Shown: positions 28,164-37,538, counted from the stretch's first letter. The stretch is 64,000 bases of DNA from CCMP332 sp040218795 (GCA_040218795.1 JAVJQT010000010.1:248001-312000), one strand, 5' to 3'. Made by a program: numbers and translations. Notes: a model not told the origin generated them from the sequence alone.

Positions 28164-28234
28164 CACATATTTGTGACTTTACAAAAATGAACGGACACAC
28201 CATGATCTGCGATGAGGCCAGTCAAAGCAAAAGG

Positions 28235-28246
28235 TGATTTTTATCA
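28235..28246. promoter_or_regulatory. FNR/CRP-type inverted repeat upstream of usp
   Basis: TGATTTTTATCA matches TGAT-N4-ATCA exactly. It overlaps the stop codon of the receiver-CRP regulator gene and lies about 120 bases upstream of the usp ATG at 28115 (minus strand). An activator bound here would be consistent with a start of transcription near 28200. Chance matches of this 8-base pattern are expected about twice in 64 kb of this composition, so the call rests on the two similar sites nearby. Confidence 0.45.
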
Positions 28247-29302
28247 GTATTTAATTTTGGCTAATTCTTTGGGTTGAAGAATTGTGATGTTTCTTCCTTT
28301 AATAGAAATTAAGGATTCATCCTTAAATTCCGAAAGAGTTCTTATAACAGATTCTGTCGTTGTTCCTACCATACTCGCTAAATCGTCTCTGGAAATGGGC
28401 ATGGAAAACTCATCTTTATCTTCCTCTTTATAGGTATTGAAAAGACTTACCAAAGCTGTGGCAACGCGTTTTCTTACGGTATTATATGCAAGGTTTAACA
28501 GTTGTTCTTCTTTATCCATCACATTTGAGGAAAGAAGTTTAATAAACTTATTGGCTACATCCCTATTGCTGTGAACCAAATCCAAAAAATCCATTCTCGG
28601 AATAACCAGTATTTCGGAATCTTCCATTACCATGCATGTATCAGGATGATTTGAATTTTCTAATATGGGTATATAACCTATAAAATCACCTTTCTTAAAA
28701 AGTCCGGTAATAAATTCTTTCCCATCTTCATTCATTTTGAACGTTTTGACCTTGCCTGAATTCACAAAATAAATCGAGTTAGGATAATCACCTTCGTAAA
28801 AAACAATCGATTTCTTTTTATAATTTCTGGTTTTTCGATCTTCAGAAAGTTTTTCGAGCTCCTTAATTCCTTTTACTTCTTCAATAAATTCTGCAATTCC
28901 CTCGGAACTCTGATCAAATTCTTTTTTGATCAATTCGCTTCTTTTCAACCTTGATTCGATAGTATCCAATAATTCCATCTCTTCAAAGGGCTTGGTCAAA
29001 TAATCATCGGCCCCCATATTCATACCCTTTCGAATATCGGTTTTCTCGGTTTTTGCCGTTAGAAAAATAAATGGGATTGATGCTGTCAAAGGATTTTTAG
29101 AAAGCATATATAAAACGCCATATCCATCGAGTTCCGGCATCATAATATCGCAGATTATTAGATCTGGAATTAAGGTTTTCGCCTTTTCCACGCCAATCTT
29201 GCCGTTCTCTGCAGTTTCCACCTGATAATTTGCCAATTCTAATATCTCCTGTGTATTTTCCCTTACATCCGCATTATCTTCTATAAGAAGTATCTTGATC
29301 AT
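28244..29302 (-). CDS. Hybrid response regulator: receiver + cNMP-binding + CRP/FNR helix-turn-helix
   Basis: 352 residues. Receiver domain at about 1-120 with phosphoacceptor Asp52 (LIICDIMMPELDG) and the later T-A-K / K-P residues (FLTAKTEK, DDYLTKPFEE). Cyclic-nucleotide-binding-like barrel at about 155-270 (FYEGDYPNSIYFVNSGKVKT). Crp-type winged helix at about 275-345 (SRDDLASMVGTTTESVIRTL), whose recognition helix keeps the Glu and Arg that contact G:C pairs in FNR/CRP half-sites. No Cys cluster for an FeS centre is seen, so redox sensing, if any, must come from the partner kinase. Overlaps the kinase gene by four bases (29299-29302). A direct DNA-binding output for the cbb3 region is inferred from the FNR-like sites. 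Confidence 0.92.
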   Translation of the reverse strand: MIKILLIEDNADVRENTQEILELANYQVETAENGKIGVEKAKTLIPDLIICDIMMPELDGYGVLYMLSKNPLTASIPFIFLTAKTEKTDIRKGMNMGADDYLTKPFEEMELLDTIESRLKRSELIKKEFDQSSEGIAEFIEEVKGIKELEKLSEDRKTRNYKKKSIVFYEGDYPNSIYFVNSGKVKTFKMNEDGKEFITGLFKKGDFIGYIPILENSNHPDTCMVMEDSEILVIPRMDFLDLVHSNRDVANKFIKLLSSNVMDKEEQLLNLAYNTVRKRVATALVSLFNTYKEEDKDEFSMPISRDDLASMVGTTTESVIRTLSEFKDESLISIKGRNITILQPKELAKIKY

Positions 29303-31335
29303 TGTTCTTCTATTATGGTATCTATCTCTTTTTGGTCAAATATAACTGTAAAAATTGTACCTTTTTGAGGACTACTTGTAAAGCTGATTTGCCCACCCAT
29401 TAATTCAACGTATTTCTTTACAATATTCAAACCCAATCCCGTTCCCTGAATGTTAGAAGCATTTTTTGCTCTAAAAAAACGGTCAAATAAAAATTTTTGT
29501 TCTTCCATTGGTATTCCAATTCCGGAATCTTCAACAGATATTTTCAAATTTGAATTTGAGATCTCAGAATTGAATCTGATTTCACTATTTTCAGCAGAAT
29601 ATTTCAGGGCATTAGAAAGTAAATTGGTAATGATATTTCTCAATATGCCTTTATCTATTTCAAAATCCTCGCTTTCACCGCTGTGCTGGAAATTAATGTT
29701 CTGACCATTTTTTGCCTGACTTTGCATTTCCTCTGTAATTTCCATCGCCAAGTGTCGAATTGAAATTCTTTCCTTGTGGACTGAAATTTTTCCTTCTTCG
29801 AGTTTTCCCAATGAAAGGAAGTCATTCAATATGTTGGTCAAATTGGAAACAGAAGATTTAATTCTTGAAATATGTTTTTCAATCTTTTCGGGATTTTCAT
29901 TTTCAAGATATTTTTTTATCAAAGACACAGAAGAGAGAATGGTACTTAAAGGAGTGCGAAACTCATGAGATGCCATTGAAACAAATCTTGTCTTCAATTC
30001 CCCCAGGTCTCGCTCTTTTTTAAGTGCGTTTTTAATATTTTCTTCAACCATTTTTGATTCTGTAACATTCTGTTCCACAACCATAATTTGACTTATTTCT
30101 CCATTAATATCTTTTAAGGGAACAGCATTTAACAAGTAGAAGTTATTTTTTTGATTAACCTCGATTTTTTTTAATTCTCCTTTGAATACATCCATCAATG
30201 CATGTTTGGTGTCTTCTTTTATTTCCGGCGCTAGCCGGTCGAGTAAATTAGTGCCAATTAACATTTCGCTTGTAACACCCAGTTCATATAGTTCTTTTCC
30301 TTCTACAAACACATAATCGAGGTTTTTATCAAAAACGCTAATGGTGCCCTTTGGAAAATTTCGGGCAATGATTTTATAGAGTTCCTGACTCTCCTGAAGT
30401 AAACGCTGTGCCTGCCTGATTTCCTTATTTTGTTCTTCTAATTTTTTATTGGCGCTTCCAAGATTTTCTACGGCTTCGGTGAGCTTTTCTGTTCTAACTT
30501 CCACCATTTTTTCCAGTTTATTGGCATAGAGTTTCAGTTTTTCACTTGCTTCTATTCTATCCGTAATATCCTGGCCTGAACATAGTACAGCGCGGGTTTC
30601 TCCATTTTCATTTTTTAAGGATGAATTCAACCATGATATAATCTTTTCTCCTCTGTTTTTTGTTTTAACCCTGAATTCAACCGTGTGCATCTCAAGGTTT
30701 TTCTGATGAAATGCCTTATTAAAAAATGCCTTAGCAAGTTTGACATCTTCCGGGTGTACAAAATGTTCAAACCAGTTTGTATTTAATATATCCTCTTCTT
30801 TAATGCCTAAAAGTTCTTCACCGGATCTATTTAATAACTCAACATTTCCTTGTCTGTCAATAACCAGAAATATTGCACTGGCAACATCCAAATACATTTG
30901 AGCAGTTTCTTTTTCTTTATGAAGTTGGCGGTCCAGTTCCCATTTTTTGCTGATATCAGTAATCATAGCCATCACAAACAACTCACCTTCACGCTTAAAA
31001 TGATTCAAACTTATTTCCACGGGGAGCTTATCACCATTTTTCTTTTTTGCGAATAGCGTCATTCCTGCACCCATTGTTCTGACAGAAGGCCTCGAATTAT
31101 AATTTTTTCGATGCGTTTTGTGAATATCTTTCTTTTCATTTGGAATCAGATCTTCAATTTTCATTCCTTCCAGATGCTCCGATTCGTAGCCAAAAATTTT
31201 ATTAGCACTTGGATTGGCCAATACAATTTTTCCTTCTGTGTTACTTATTATTAATCCCTCTCCCGCTGCCTCAAATAATTGCTTATAGATACCGGCAAAT
31301 TTTTGATCTATTACTGAATTATCTTTTCTCTCCAT
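29299..31335 (-). CDS. PAS histidine kinase paired with the receiver-CRP regulator
   Basis: 678 residues, no TM helix, so cytoplasmic. Three PAS domains (about 10-125, 137-255 and 318-430) are separated by a coiled coil (about 265-315; KLEKMVEVRTEKLTEAVENL). HisKA has the phospho-accepting His457 in MASHEFRTPLS, and the HATPase_c domain is at about 550-670 with NIITNLLSNALKYS (N box), DSGIGIP (G1) and GTGLGLNIVKKYVE (G2). PAS domains may bind haem, flavin or a small ligand and are a natural place for an oxygen or redox signal, but no ligand residue can be assigned. Divergent from ccoI with a FNR-like palindrome between. Confidence 0.92.
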   Translation of the reverse strand: MERKDNSVIDQKFAGIYKQLFEAAGEGLIISNTEGKIVLANPSANKIFGYESEHLEGMKIEDLIPNEKKDIHKTHRKNYNSRPSVRTMGAGMTLFAKKKNGDKLPVEISLNHFKREGELFVMAMITDISKKWELDRQLHKEKETAQMYLDVASAIFLVIDRQGNVELLNRSGEELLGIKEEDILNTNWFEHFVHPEDVKLAKAFFNKAFHQKNLEMHTVEFRVKTKNRGEKIISWLNSSLKNENGETRAVLCSGQDITDRIEASEKLKLYANKLEKMVEVRTEKLTEAVENLGSANKKLEEQNKEIRQAQRLLQESQELYKIIARNFPKGTISVFDKNLDYVFVEGKELYELGVTSEMLIGTNLLDRLAPEIKEDTKHALMDVFKGELKKIEVNQKNNFYLLNAVPLKDINGEISQIMVVEQNVTESKMVEENIKNALKKERDLGELKTRFVSMASHEFRTPLSTILSSVSLIKKYLENENPEKIEKHISRIKSSVSNLTNILNDFLSLGKLEEGKISVHKERISIRHLAMEITEEMQSQAKNGQNINFQHSGESEDFEIDKGILRNIITNLLSNALKYSAENSEIRFNSEISNSNLKISVEDSGIGIPMEEQKFLFDRFFRAKNASNIQGTGLGLNIVKKYVELMGGQISFTSSPQKGTIFTVIFDQKEIDTIIEEQ

Positions 31336-31410
31336 TATGAAATTTGTATCAAAGAAAATACCTCTCGTCCAATTTCAAAAATTACATTAGAAATCAGTGC
31401 GAATTTTAAA

Positions 31411-31426
31411 TATGATTTAAATCATA
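31411..31426. promoter_or_regulatory. FNR/CRP-type palindrome between kinase and cbb3 operons
   Basis: Perfect 16-base palindrome TATGATTTAAATCATA containing TGAT-N4-ATCA (31413-31424). It lies 62 bases before the ccoI ATG (31488) and 76 bases from the kinase ATG (31335), so it could serve both divergent promoters. This is the best match in the window to the FNR-box consensus TTGAT-N4-ATCAA (the outer bases are A/T-inverted). Confidence 0.65.
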
Positions 31427-31487
31427 CCTCATTTTGCTATGGGTCATCTACGCAATTTTATAAAACAGAGAATTTAGAGCCTGATTT

Positions 31488-33875
31488 ATGAAACCAATTA
31501 CTGATATTCAGGTAAAAAATAAATGTTACCATTGTGGTGATGCATGCAGTTCATCAGATGCGGTTTCATTCGATGATAAAAACTTCTGTTGTAGGGGTTG
31601 TAAAACAGTCTATGAAATACTCAATCAAAATGATTTATGCACCTATTACAACATTGACGCTAATCCAGGAATAAATCCAAAAATAAAATCGTCTGAAAAA
31701 TTTGATTACCTCGACGACAAGGAAATAATCACCAAACTCCTGGACTTCAAAAATAATAATCAGGCCAGAATTCAATTCTTTTTGCCCCAAATTCACTGTG
31801 CCTCATGTGTATGGTTATTGGAAAAACTGTATAAACTGAACAAGGGAATTAATCAGTCCAGTATAAATTTTCCAAAAAAAACGCTAAGTGTATCTTTCGA
31901 ATTAGACAAAATAAGTTTAAAAGAACTGGTGATATTGCTGGCATCGCTGGGTTATGAACCTGCCCTTTCTCTAGCGGATACAAAAAAGAAAACCAATTCT
32001 TTTCATAACAGAAAGTTATATTATCAAATTGGAGTCGCCGGTTTTTGCTTTGGCAATATTATGCTTTTCAGCATGCCGGAATATTTCGATTTTACTGGAG
32101 ATTTAAGTAGAAATTTCAAAGATTACTTCGCTTATATCAATCTGCTTTTTGCTATTCCCGTACTGTTTTATTCTGATCTGGATTATTTTAAATCGGCATT
32201 AGGTGGATTGAAGAGAAAAATAATAAATCTTGACTTTCCACTGAGTTTGGGGATGATTACCTTGTTTCTAACCTCTTCCTATGAAATTATAAGCGCTCAG
32301 GGTCCCGGTTATCTTGATTCCTTCACAGGCCTCATCTTTTTTCTATTATTGGGAAAGGCATTTCAACAAAAAACATTTCAAAACATATCCTTTGAAAGAG
32401 ACTATAAATCCTATTTCCCCTTATATGCGAATCTTATAAAGAACAATGCTCATACCAGTATTCCTTTAGAAAAACTAAAAAAAGGGGATAGAATATTGGT
32501 GCGTAATCAGGATCTTATTCCTGCAGATGGGATATTGCTTAAAGGAACTGCCTACATTGATTACAGCTTTGTAACCGGCGAATCGACACCTGTTTATAAG
32601 GAATTGGGTGAAATTATATATGCAGGCGGAAAGCAGGAAGGAGCATCATTGGAGATTGAAATAATCAAAGAAGTATCCAATTCCTACCTAACCGAATTGT
32701 GGAACAAACAGAATTTTAAAAAAGAAAAAATAACAGGTTTAAAAACATTGGCAGATTCCATTGGCAAATGGTTTACCATATTTGTTCTGTCCACAGCGGT
32801 GATTGCCGGAATTTTCTGGTTGCCGGATCTTGGACAATCCATTAAAATATTTGCCGCAGTTTTAATTATTGCCTGCCCATGTGCTCTCGCTTTAACTATA
32901 CCATACACTTATGGCAATACAATTAGAATTCTGGGTAATGCTGGATTTTATTTAAAAAACAGCGATGTAGTAGAACAGCTTGCACAATCAAATTTTCTGG
33001 TTTTTGATAAAACCGGAACACTCACAGAAACAAATAATATTGAAATTGAATTTATTGGCGACAACCTAAGTGAAAAGGAATTGGCTTATACTAAATCACT
33101 ATGTGCTCTATCCAATCATCCTGCCAGCAGAAAACTAAATGAAATATTAGAATCTGAAATTCTGCCTATAATGGAATTTCGTGAAGAAATTGGACAGGGC
33201 ATTGAAGGGAAAATTAATGGCCAAAATATCAAAATCGGATCTCCTGAATATTTGGATCTACCGGAAAATCCGGGAGTACATATTTCGATTGATGGCAAAT
33301 ATAAAGGGCGATATGTCTTTCACAATAAACTGAGAAAGGCGAGTTTAACACAGCTTCCGGAACTCGCTAAAGATTATCAAATGGCGCTTTGTTCCGGTGA
33401 TACAAATAAGGATGAAAAATTACTTTCTGAATTATTACCTGAAAACTCGGACTTGCTCTTTAATCAAAAACCCATTGATAAGCTAAATTTTATAACAAAA
33501 CTTTCAAAGAGCGGTAAGAAAGTAATAATGATAGGTGATGGCCTTAATGATGCCGGTGCATTGAAATCAAGCCATGTTGGAATTTCCATGACGGATAATA
33601 CCGGTCATTTTTCTCCGGCAAGTGATGTAATTATGGACAGCTTGTCCTTTGATAAACTAAGGAAGGTTTTAAAATTCAGCAAATTCAGTGTCAATACAGT
33701 TATAGTGGGATTTATCCTATCTGCCGCTTACAATATAACAGGATTGTATTTTGCAATACAGGGCTTATTAACACCCGTATTCGCTGCGATTTTAATGCCA
33801 TTGAGCTCTATAACAGTAGTCGTTTTTTCAACTGTAACAACAAACGTCATGGCCAAAAAACTAAGCATTAAATGA
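31488..33875 (+). CDS. ccoI: Copper-exporting P1B ATPase for cbb3 oxidase assembly
   Basis: 795 residues (FixI/CcoI type). An N-terminal Cys-rich segment (YHCGDACSS, then FCCRGCKTVYE) is the metal-binding domain seen in cbb3-linked ATPases. It is followed by an HMA-like fold with QIHCASCVW at about 102-110. The membrane part has the CPC metal site in IIACPCALALTIPY (about 460-470). DKTGTLTE (about 506-513) contains the phosphorylated Asp, and VTGES and GDGLNDAGAL mark the actuator and hinge. It supplies copper for the CuB centre of CcoN. First gene of ccoI-ccoS-ccoNO-ccoQ-ccoP; the ccoS ATG follows after one base. Confidence 0.93.
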   Translation: MKPITDIQVKNKCYHCGDACSSSDAVSFDDKNFCCRGCKTVYEILNQNDLCTYYNIDANPGINPKIKSSEKFDYLDDKEIITKLLDFKNNNQARIQFFLPQIHCASCVWLLEKLYKLNKGINQSSINFPKKTLSVSFELDKISLKELVILLASLGYEPALSLADTKKKTNSFHNRKLYYQIGVAGFCFGNIMLFSMPEYFDFTGDLSRNFKDYFAYINLLFAIPVLFYSDLDYFKSALGGLKRKIINLDFPLSLGMITLFLTSSYEIISAQGPGYLDSFTGLIFFLLLGKAFQQKTFQNISFERDYKSYFPLYANLIKNNAHTSIPLEKLKKGDRILVRNQDLIPADGILLKGTAYIDYSFVTGESTPVYKELGEIIYAGGKQEGASLEIEIIKEVSNSYLTELWNKQNFKKEKITGLKTLADSIGKWFTIFVLSTAVIAGIFWLPDLGQSIKIFAAVLIIACPCALALTIPYTYGNTIRILGNAGFYLKNSDVVEQLAQSNFLVFDKTGTLTETNNIEIEFIGDNLSEKELAYTKSLCALSNHPASRKLNEILESEILPIMEFREEIGQGIEGKINGQNIKIGSPEYLDLPENPGVHISIDGKYKGRYVFHNKLRKASLTQLPELAKDYQMALCSGDTNKDEKLLSELLPENSDLLFNQKPIDKLNFITKLSKSGKKVIMIGDGLNDAGALKSSHVGISMTDNTGHFSPASDVIMDSLSFDKLRKVLKFSKFSVNTVIVGFILSAAYNITGLYFAIQGLLTPVFAAILMPLSSITVVVFSTVTTNVMAKKLSIK

Positions 33876-33876
33876 T

Positions 33877-34044
33877 ATGGAAATAATTTTTCTAATGATT
33901 GCAATAAGTATACTAATGGCCTTGATATTTCTTGGTGCATTTCTTTGGTCGGTGAAAACCGGTCAATTTGATGATGAGGTAACACCCTCGATACGAATTT
34001 TATTCGATGATAATGATTCAGAGCAAAAACTTAATAATAAATAG
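33877..34044 (+). CDS. ccoS: CcoS, small cbb3 oxidase assembly protein
   Basis: 55 residues from ATG 33877 to TAG 34044: MEIIFLMIAISILMALIFLG, then FLWSVKTGQFDD and a short acidic tail. A single TM helix followed by W-(S/A)-V-K-(T/S)-G-Q-(F/Y)-D-D is the CcoS signature. CcoS is required for insertion of haem and copper cofactors into CcoN. One base after ccoI and two bases before ccoN-ccoO, so clearly in the operon. Confidence 0.93.
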   Translation: MEIIFLMIAISILMALIFLGAFLWSVKTGQFDDEVTPSIRILFDDNDSEQKLNNK

Positions 34045-34046
34045 AT

Positions 34047-36191
34047 ATGGGAATAGAACGTTTCAACTATGATAATAAGATTGTAAAGTATTTTATAATC
34101 GCTTCGGTCTTATTTGGGATCGTCGGAATGACAGTAGGATTATGGGTCGCCCTGCAATTCTATATTCCGGAATTAAATCTTAATCTGCAATACACCACGT
34201 TTGGCAGAATCAGACCTTTGCACACCAATGCGGTTATTTTCGCTTTTGTCGGCAATGCCATATTTGCGGGCGTGTATTATTCTTTGCAAAGACTACTTAA
34301 AGCCCGAATGTTTAGCGATTTATTGAGCTGGGTGCATTTCTGGGGTTGGCAAATTATAATCCTTGCAGCTGCCATTACCCTGCCTTTAGGAATAACTACG
34401 TCAAAGGAATATGCCGAGCTTGAATGGCCTATAGATATTGCCATAGCACTCGTCTGGGTTGTTTTCGGTATAAATATGCTCGGAACGATCATAAAACGTC
34501 GTGAAAGACATTTATACGTTGCTATTTGGTTCTATATCGCAACATTTGTCACTGTGGCGGTACTTCATATTTTCAATAGTCTCGAATTACCTGTCAATTT
34601 ATTCAAGAGCTATTCCGCTTATGCCGGTGTACAGGACGCCCTGGTTCAATGGTGGTATGGGCACAATGCGGTAGCCTTCTTTTTGACTACACCCTATTTA
34701 GGTCTAATGTATTACTACCTGCCAAAAGCAGCCAACAGACCGGTTTATTCATATAAACTTTCCATCGTCCATTTCTGGACTTTGATTTTCATTTATATCT
34801 GGGCAGGGCCTCATCATTTGCTTTATACTTCCCTTCCCGGTTGGGCACAGGCATTGGGTACCGTATTTTCCATTATGTTAATTGCTCCTTCCTGGGGTGG
34901 TATGGTGAATGGTCTTTTAACCTTAAGAGGCGCCTGGGATAGAGTGCGCGAAAGTGCAATTCTGAAATTTATGGTAGTAGCCGTCACCTGTTATGGAATG
35001 GCCACTCTTGAAGGGCCGCTTTTATCATTAAAAAATGTAAATGCAATTGCGCATTATACAGATTGGATTCCAGCACATGTTCACGTTGGTGCTTTGGGCT
35101 GGAATGGATTCCTGACCTTTGGTATGCTTTATTGGATGGTCCCAAAAATGTGGAAGACCAAACTGTTTTCAGAAAAATTGGCCAATGTCCATTTTTGGCT
35201 GGGTACGCTTGGAATAATTTTCTGGGTATTGCCAATGTATTTCGCAGGCTTTACACAGAGCTTAATGTGGAAAGAATTTACACCCGACGGTTTTCTTAAA
35301 TACAGTAATTTCCTTGAAACAGTAACTCAAATTATACCAATGTATTTCTTGCGATCCCTGGGTGGCACATTATATCTGATTGGTGTATTTGTGATGACTT
35401 ATAATTTGTATAAAACAGCTATGGCCGGACAATTTGTGGCCAATGAAGAAGCTGAAGCACCTGCACTTGAAAAGAATCCTACATTTAGCGGTGATGATAC
35501 CTATTGGCATAGGTTATTGGAAAGAAAACCAATGTTGTTAACTGTTTTATCGGCCATTGTGATCCTTATAGGTGGTCTGGTTGAAATAGTACCCACATTG
35601 ATGATCAAATCCAATATCCCTACAATAGCCAGTGTAAAACCATACACCCCACTTGAATTGCATGGACGTGATATTTACATTAGAGAAGGTTGTGTAGGCT
35701 GCCATTCGCAAATGATTCGTCCATTCAGATCTGAAACAGAGCGTTATGGAGAATACTCAAAAGCCGGAGAATTTGTTTATGACCATCCATTCCTCTGGGG
35801 TTCAAAACGAACGGGGCCCGATCTGCATAGAATTGGCGGAAAATATCCTGACTCCTGGCATTATCAACATATGTTAGAACCGAGTTCAATTTCACCCGGA
35901 TCTATTATGCCGGCCTATCCTTGGTTGTTCACCCAAACAGTGGACATGGGCCAAACAGGTCCTAAAATAAGTACACTGAGAAAATTAGGTGTGCCATATG
36001 AATTGGGGTATGAAGAAAGCGCAAACGAAGACCTCATCAATCAAGCCAATGAGATTGTCACGAGTCTTCAAGTTGATAATATCAATACCATTGCTGAAAC
36101 TGAAATTGTTGCACTGATCGCCTATTTACAGCGTCTTGGTACAGACATAAAAGTAAATGAAGATCAGGCCATGTTAAATTCAAAAGAATAA
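34047..36191 (+). CDS. ccoNO: Fused cbb3 cytochrome oxidase subunits I and II (CcoN-CcoO)
   Basis: 714 residues. The N-terminal about 470 residues are CcoN with about 12 TM helices. Metal and haem ligands: H59 in RPLHTNAV (low-spin haem b), H206 in WWYGHNAV and H256-H257 in GPHHLLY (CuB), H343 and H345 in PAHVHVGALGWNG (haems b3/b). Residues about 490-714 are CcoO: a TM helix (MLLTVLSAIVILIGGLVEIV) and a periplasmic cytochrome c domain with C549-VGC-H553 and IMPAYPWL for the axial Met. The two subunits are one ORF here, as in other Bacteroidetes. It reduces O2 to water with high oxygen affinity while pumping protons in the inner membrane. Confidence 0.95.
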   Translation: MGIERFNYDNKIVKYFIIASVLFGIVGMTVGLWVALQFYIPELNLNLQYTTFGRIRPLHTNAVIFAFVGNAIFAGVYYSLQRLLKARMFSDLLSWVHFWGWQIIILAAAITLPLGITTSKEYAELEWPIDIAIALVWVVFGINMLGTIIKRRERHLYVAIWFYIATFVTVAVLHIFNSLELPVNLFKSYSAYAGVQDALVQWWYGHNAVAFFLTTPYLGLMYYYLPKAANRPVYSYKLSIVHFWTLIFIYIWAGPHHLLYTSLPGWAQALGTVFSIMLIAPSWGGMVNGLLTLRGAWDRVRESAILKFMVVAVTCYGMATLEGPLLSLKNVNAIAHYTDWIPAHVHVGALGWNGFLTFGMLYWMVPKMWKTKLFSEKLANVHFWLGTLGIIFWVLPMYFAGFTQSLMWKEFTPDGFLKYSNFLETVTQIIPMYFLRSLGGTLYLIGVFVMTYNLYKTAMAGQFVANEEAEAPALEKNPTFSGDDTYWHRLLERKPMLLTVLSAIVILIGGLVEIVPTLMIKSNIPTIASVKPYTPLELHGRDIYIREGCVGCHSQMIRPFRSETERYGEYSKAGEFVYDHPFLWGSKRTGPDLHRIGGKYPDSWHYQHMLEPSSISPGSIMPAYPWLFTQTVDMGQTGPKISTLRKLGVPYELGYEESANEDLINQANEIVTSLQVDNINTIAETEIVALIAYLQRLGTDIKVNEDQAMLNSKE

Positions 36192-36195
36192 GACC

Positions 36196-36393
36196 ATGTA
36201 TAAATATATAATTTCAGGAATAGATGGCGCTCAAAATTTTGGGCTGATATCACTGGTGATCTTTATAACTTTTTTCGTGCTATTGTTGATTTGGACTTTT
36301 AGCACAGGGAAAACCTATATTGATCATATGCGAAAATTACCTCTCGAAGATGAAAATGAAAATAAAACTCTAAAGACTGACAATCATGATTAA
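36196..36393 (+). CDS. ccoQ: CcoQ-like small subunit of cbb3 oxidase
   Basis: 65 residues with one TM helix (about 15-35; GLISLVIFITFFVLLLIWTF) and a charged C-terminal tail (DHMRKLPLEDENENK). Size, single helix and position between ccoNO and ccoP identify it as CcoQ/FixQ, thought to stabilise the complex. It is four bases after ccoNO and overlaps ccoP by eight bases. Confidence 0.85.
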   Translation: MYKYIISGIDGAQNFGLISLVIFITFFVLLLIWTFSTGKTYIDHMRKLPLEDENENKTLKTDNHD

Positions 36394-37387
36394 TAATATA
36401 TATAAAATTGGCGGCCGTTTAATTGGAATTCTGATTCTTGGATTTGGAACAATATTGCCGACAAATGCTCAATCAGAAGAAATAATGGAGCAGGTTGAAC
36501 CGGGATTTTTTGAGACATTAATGTCCATGGATCCCTTGTTGCTAACCGTTTTAATTCTTATTGCGACTGTTATGGTTCTATTGCTTATAACGCTTACCCT
36601 TATGGTAAATACAGTTAGTTATATGCAAAGAGCGATCGAAAAACAAAAGGCCCCGGCCGGTGAATTTGTTGAACCGCCGACGCTCTGGGAAAGAATGAAA
36701 GAAAAACTGATCACCGGTAAATTGTATGCAGAGAAAGAGGAGAGAACATCAATGATGCTCGATCATGATTATGATGGAATTAGGGAAATGGATTATGGAA
36801 TGCCGCCATGGTTAACGGCAATTTTTGCAGGTACAATTATTTTCGCTATTGCTTATCTTGTTCAGTTATGGGGCATAGGAAATATTCAGGATCAGATTAC
36901 GGAATATGAGAATGACGTAAAACAAGCAGAAATTGCAATTGCAGAATGGAGAGATAAACAATCCAACCTCATCGATGAAACTTCAGTGGAATTCATCAAT
37001 GACGAATTGGTTTTAGCTCAAGGCAAAGAAATTTATCTCAAGGAATGCAAAGCATGTCACCAGGAAGACGGAGGCGGAAGTGTGGGACCAAATTTGACGG
37101 ATAATTATTGGATTCACGGTGGATCTATCTCGGATATATTTTCGACCATCAAATACGGTGTTCCCGAAAAAGGTATGATTTCATGGCAGACGAAATTAAA
37201 TCCGGGAGAAATGCAAAGTGTTGCCAGCTATATTAAAACATTGGTTGGAACTACGCCGGTCAACCCAAAAGATCCTCAGGGCGATTTATATGAATCTGAA
37301 GGGACAAATAATTCAAATTCTGAAGAAATTAATGATGATGATGCTATGTCCGATACACTAAATCTATCAGACACCTCGGAAATTTAG
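36386..37387 (+). CDS. ccoP: cbb3 oxidase subunit III with a single c-type haem
   Basis: 333 residues. An N-terminal signal-like helix (about 10-28) and a second helix (about 48-72), then a cytoplasmic loop (EPPTLWERMKEKLITGK) and a third helix (PPWLTAIFAGTIIFAIAYLV, about 141-160) with the FixP/CcoP N-domain motif HDYDGIREMD before it. Only one CXXCH (C221-KAC-H225) is present, with GPNLTDNYWIHGG and MISW as the Met ligand, whereas proteobacterial CcoP has two haems. An acidic, Ser/Asn-rich tail follows. It passes electrons from cytochrome c to CcoO. A terminator closes the operon. Confidence 0.93.
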   Translation: MINNIYKIGGRLIGILILGFGTILPTNAQSEEIMEQVEPGFFETLMSMDPLLLTVLILIATVMVLLLITLTLMVNTVSYMQRAIEKQKAPAGEFVEPPTLWERMKEKLITGKLYAEKEERTSMMLDHDYDGIREMDYGMPPWLTAIFAGTIIFAIAYLVQLWGIGNIQDQITEYENDVKQAEIAIAEWRDKQSNLIDETSVEFINDELVLAQGKEIYLKECKACHQEDGGGSVGPNLTDNYWIHGGSISDIFSTIKYGVPEKGMISWQTKLNPGEMQSVASYIKTLVGTTPVNPKDPQGDLYESEGTNNSNSEEINDDDAMSDTLNLSDTSEI

Positions 37388-37415
37388 ATTCATAAATTAT
37401 TTTGACCTTTTATCT

Positions 37416-37445
37416 AAAAGCAGGAATGAATTCCTGCTTTTTTTA
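37416..37445 (+). terminator. Terminator of the ccoI-ccoP operon
   Basis: Stem AAAAGCAGGAA (37416-37426) / TTCCTGCTTTT (37431-37441) with TGAA loop, followed by more T bases to 37444. A strong Rho-independent signal 29 bases after the ccoP stop. Confidence 0.88.
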
Positions 37446-37538
37446 TTTCCATGCTTTATTTCTTAGAAAAAATAGTGCTATTTTTAATTAGCCGACCTTT
37501 CAAAGCGAATCTCTTCGCATCATTTTAATTTTAATAAT

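Noticed and set aside
28163..28176. TCACA-N4-TGTGA as a CRP site
   Set aside because: Half-site orientation is opposite to the CRP consensus (TGTGA-N6-TCACA) and spacing differs; kept only as an unexplained inverted repeat.
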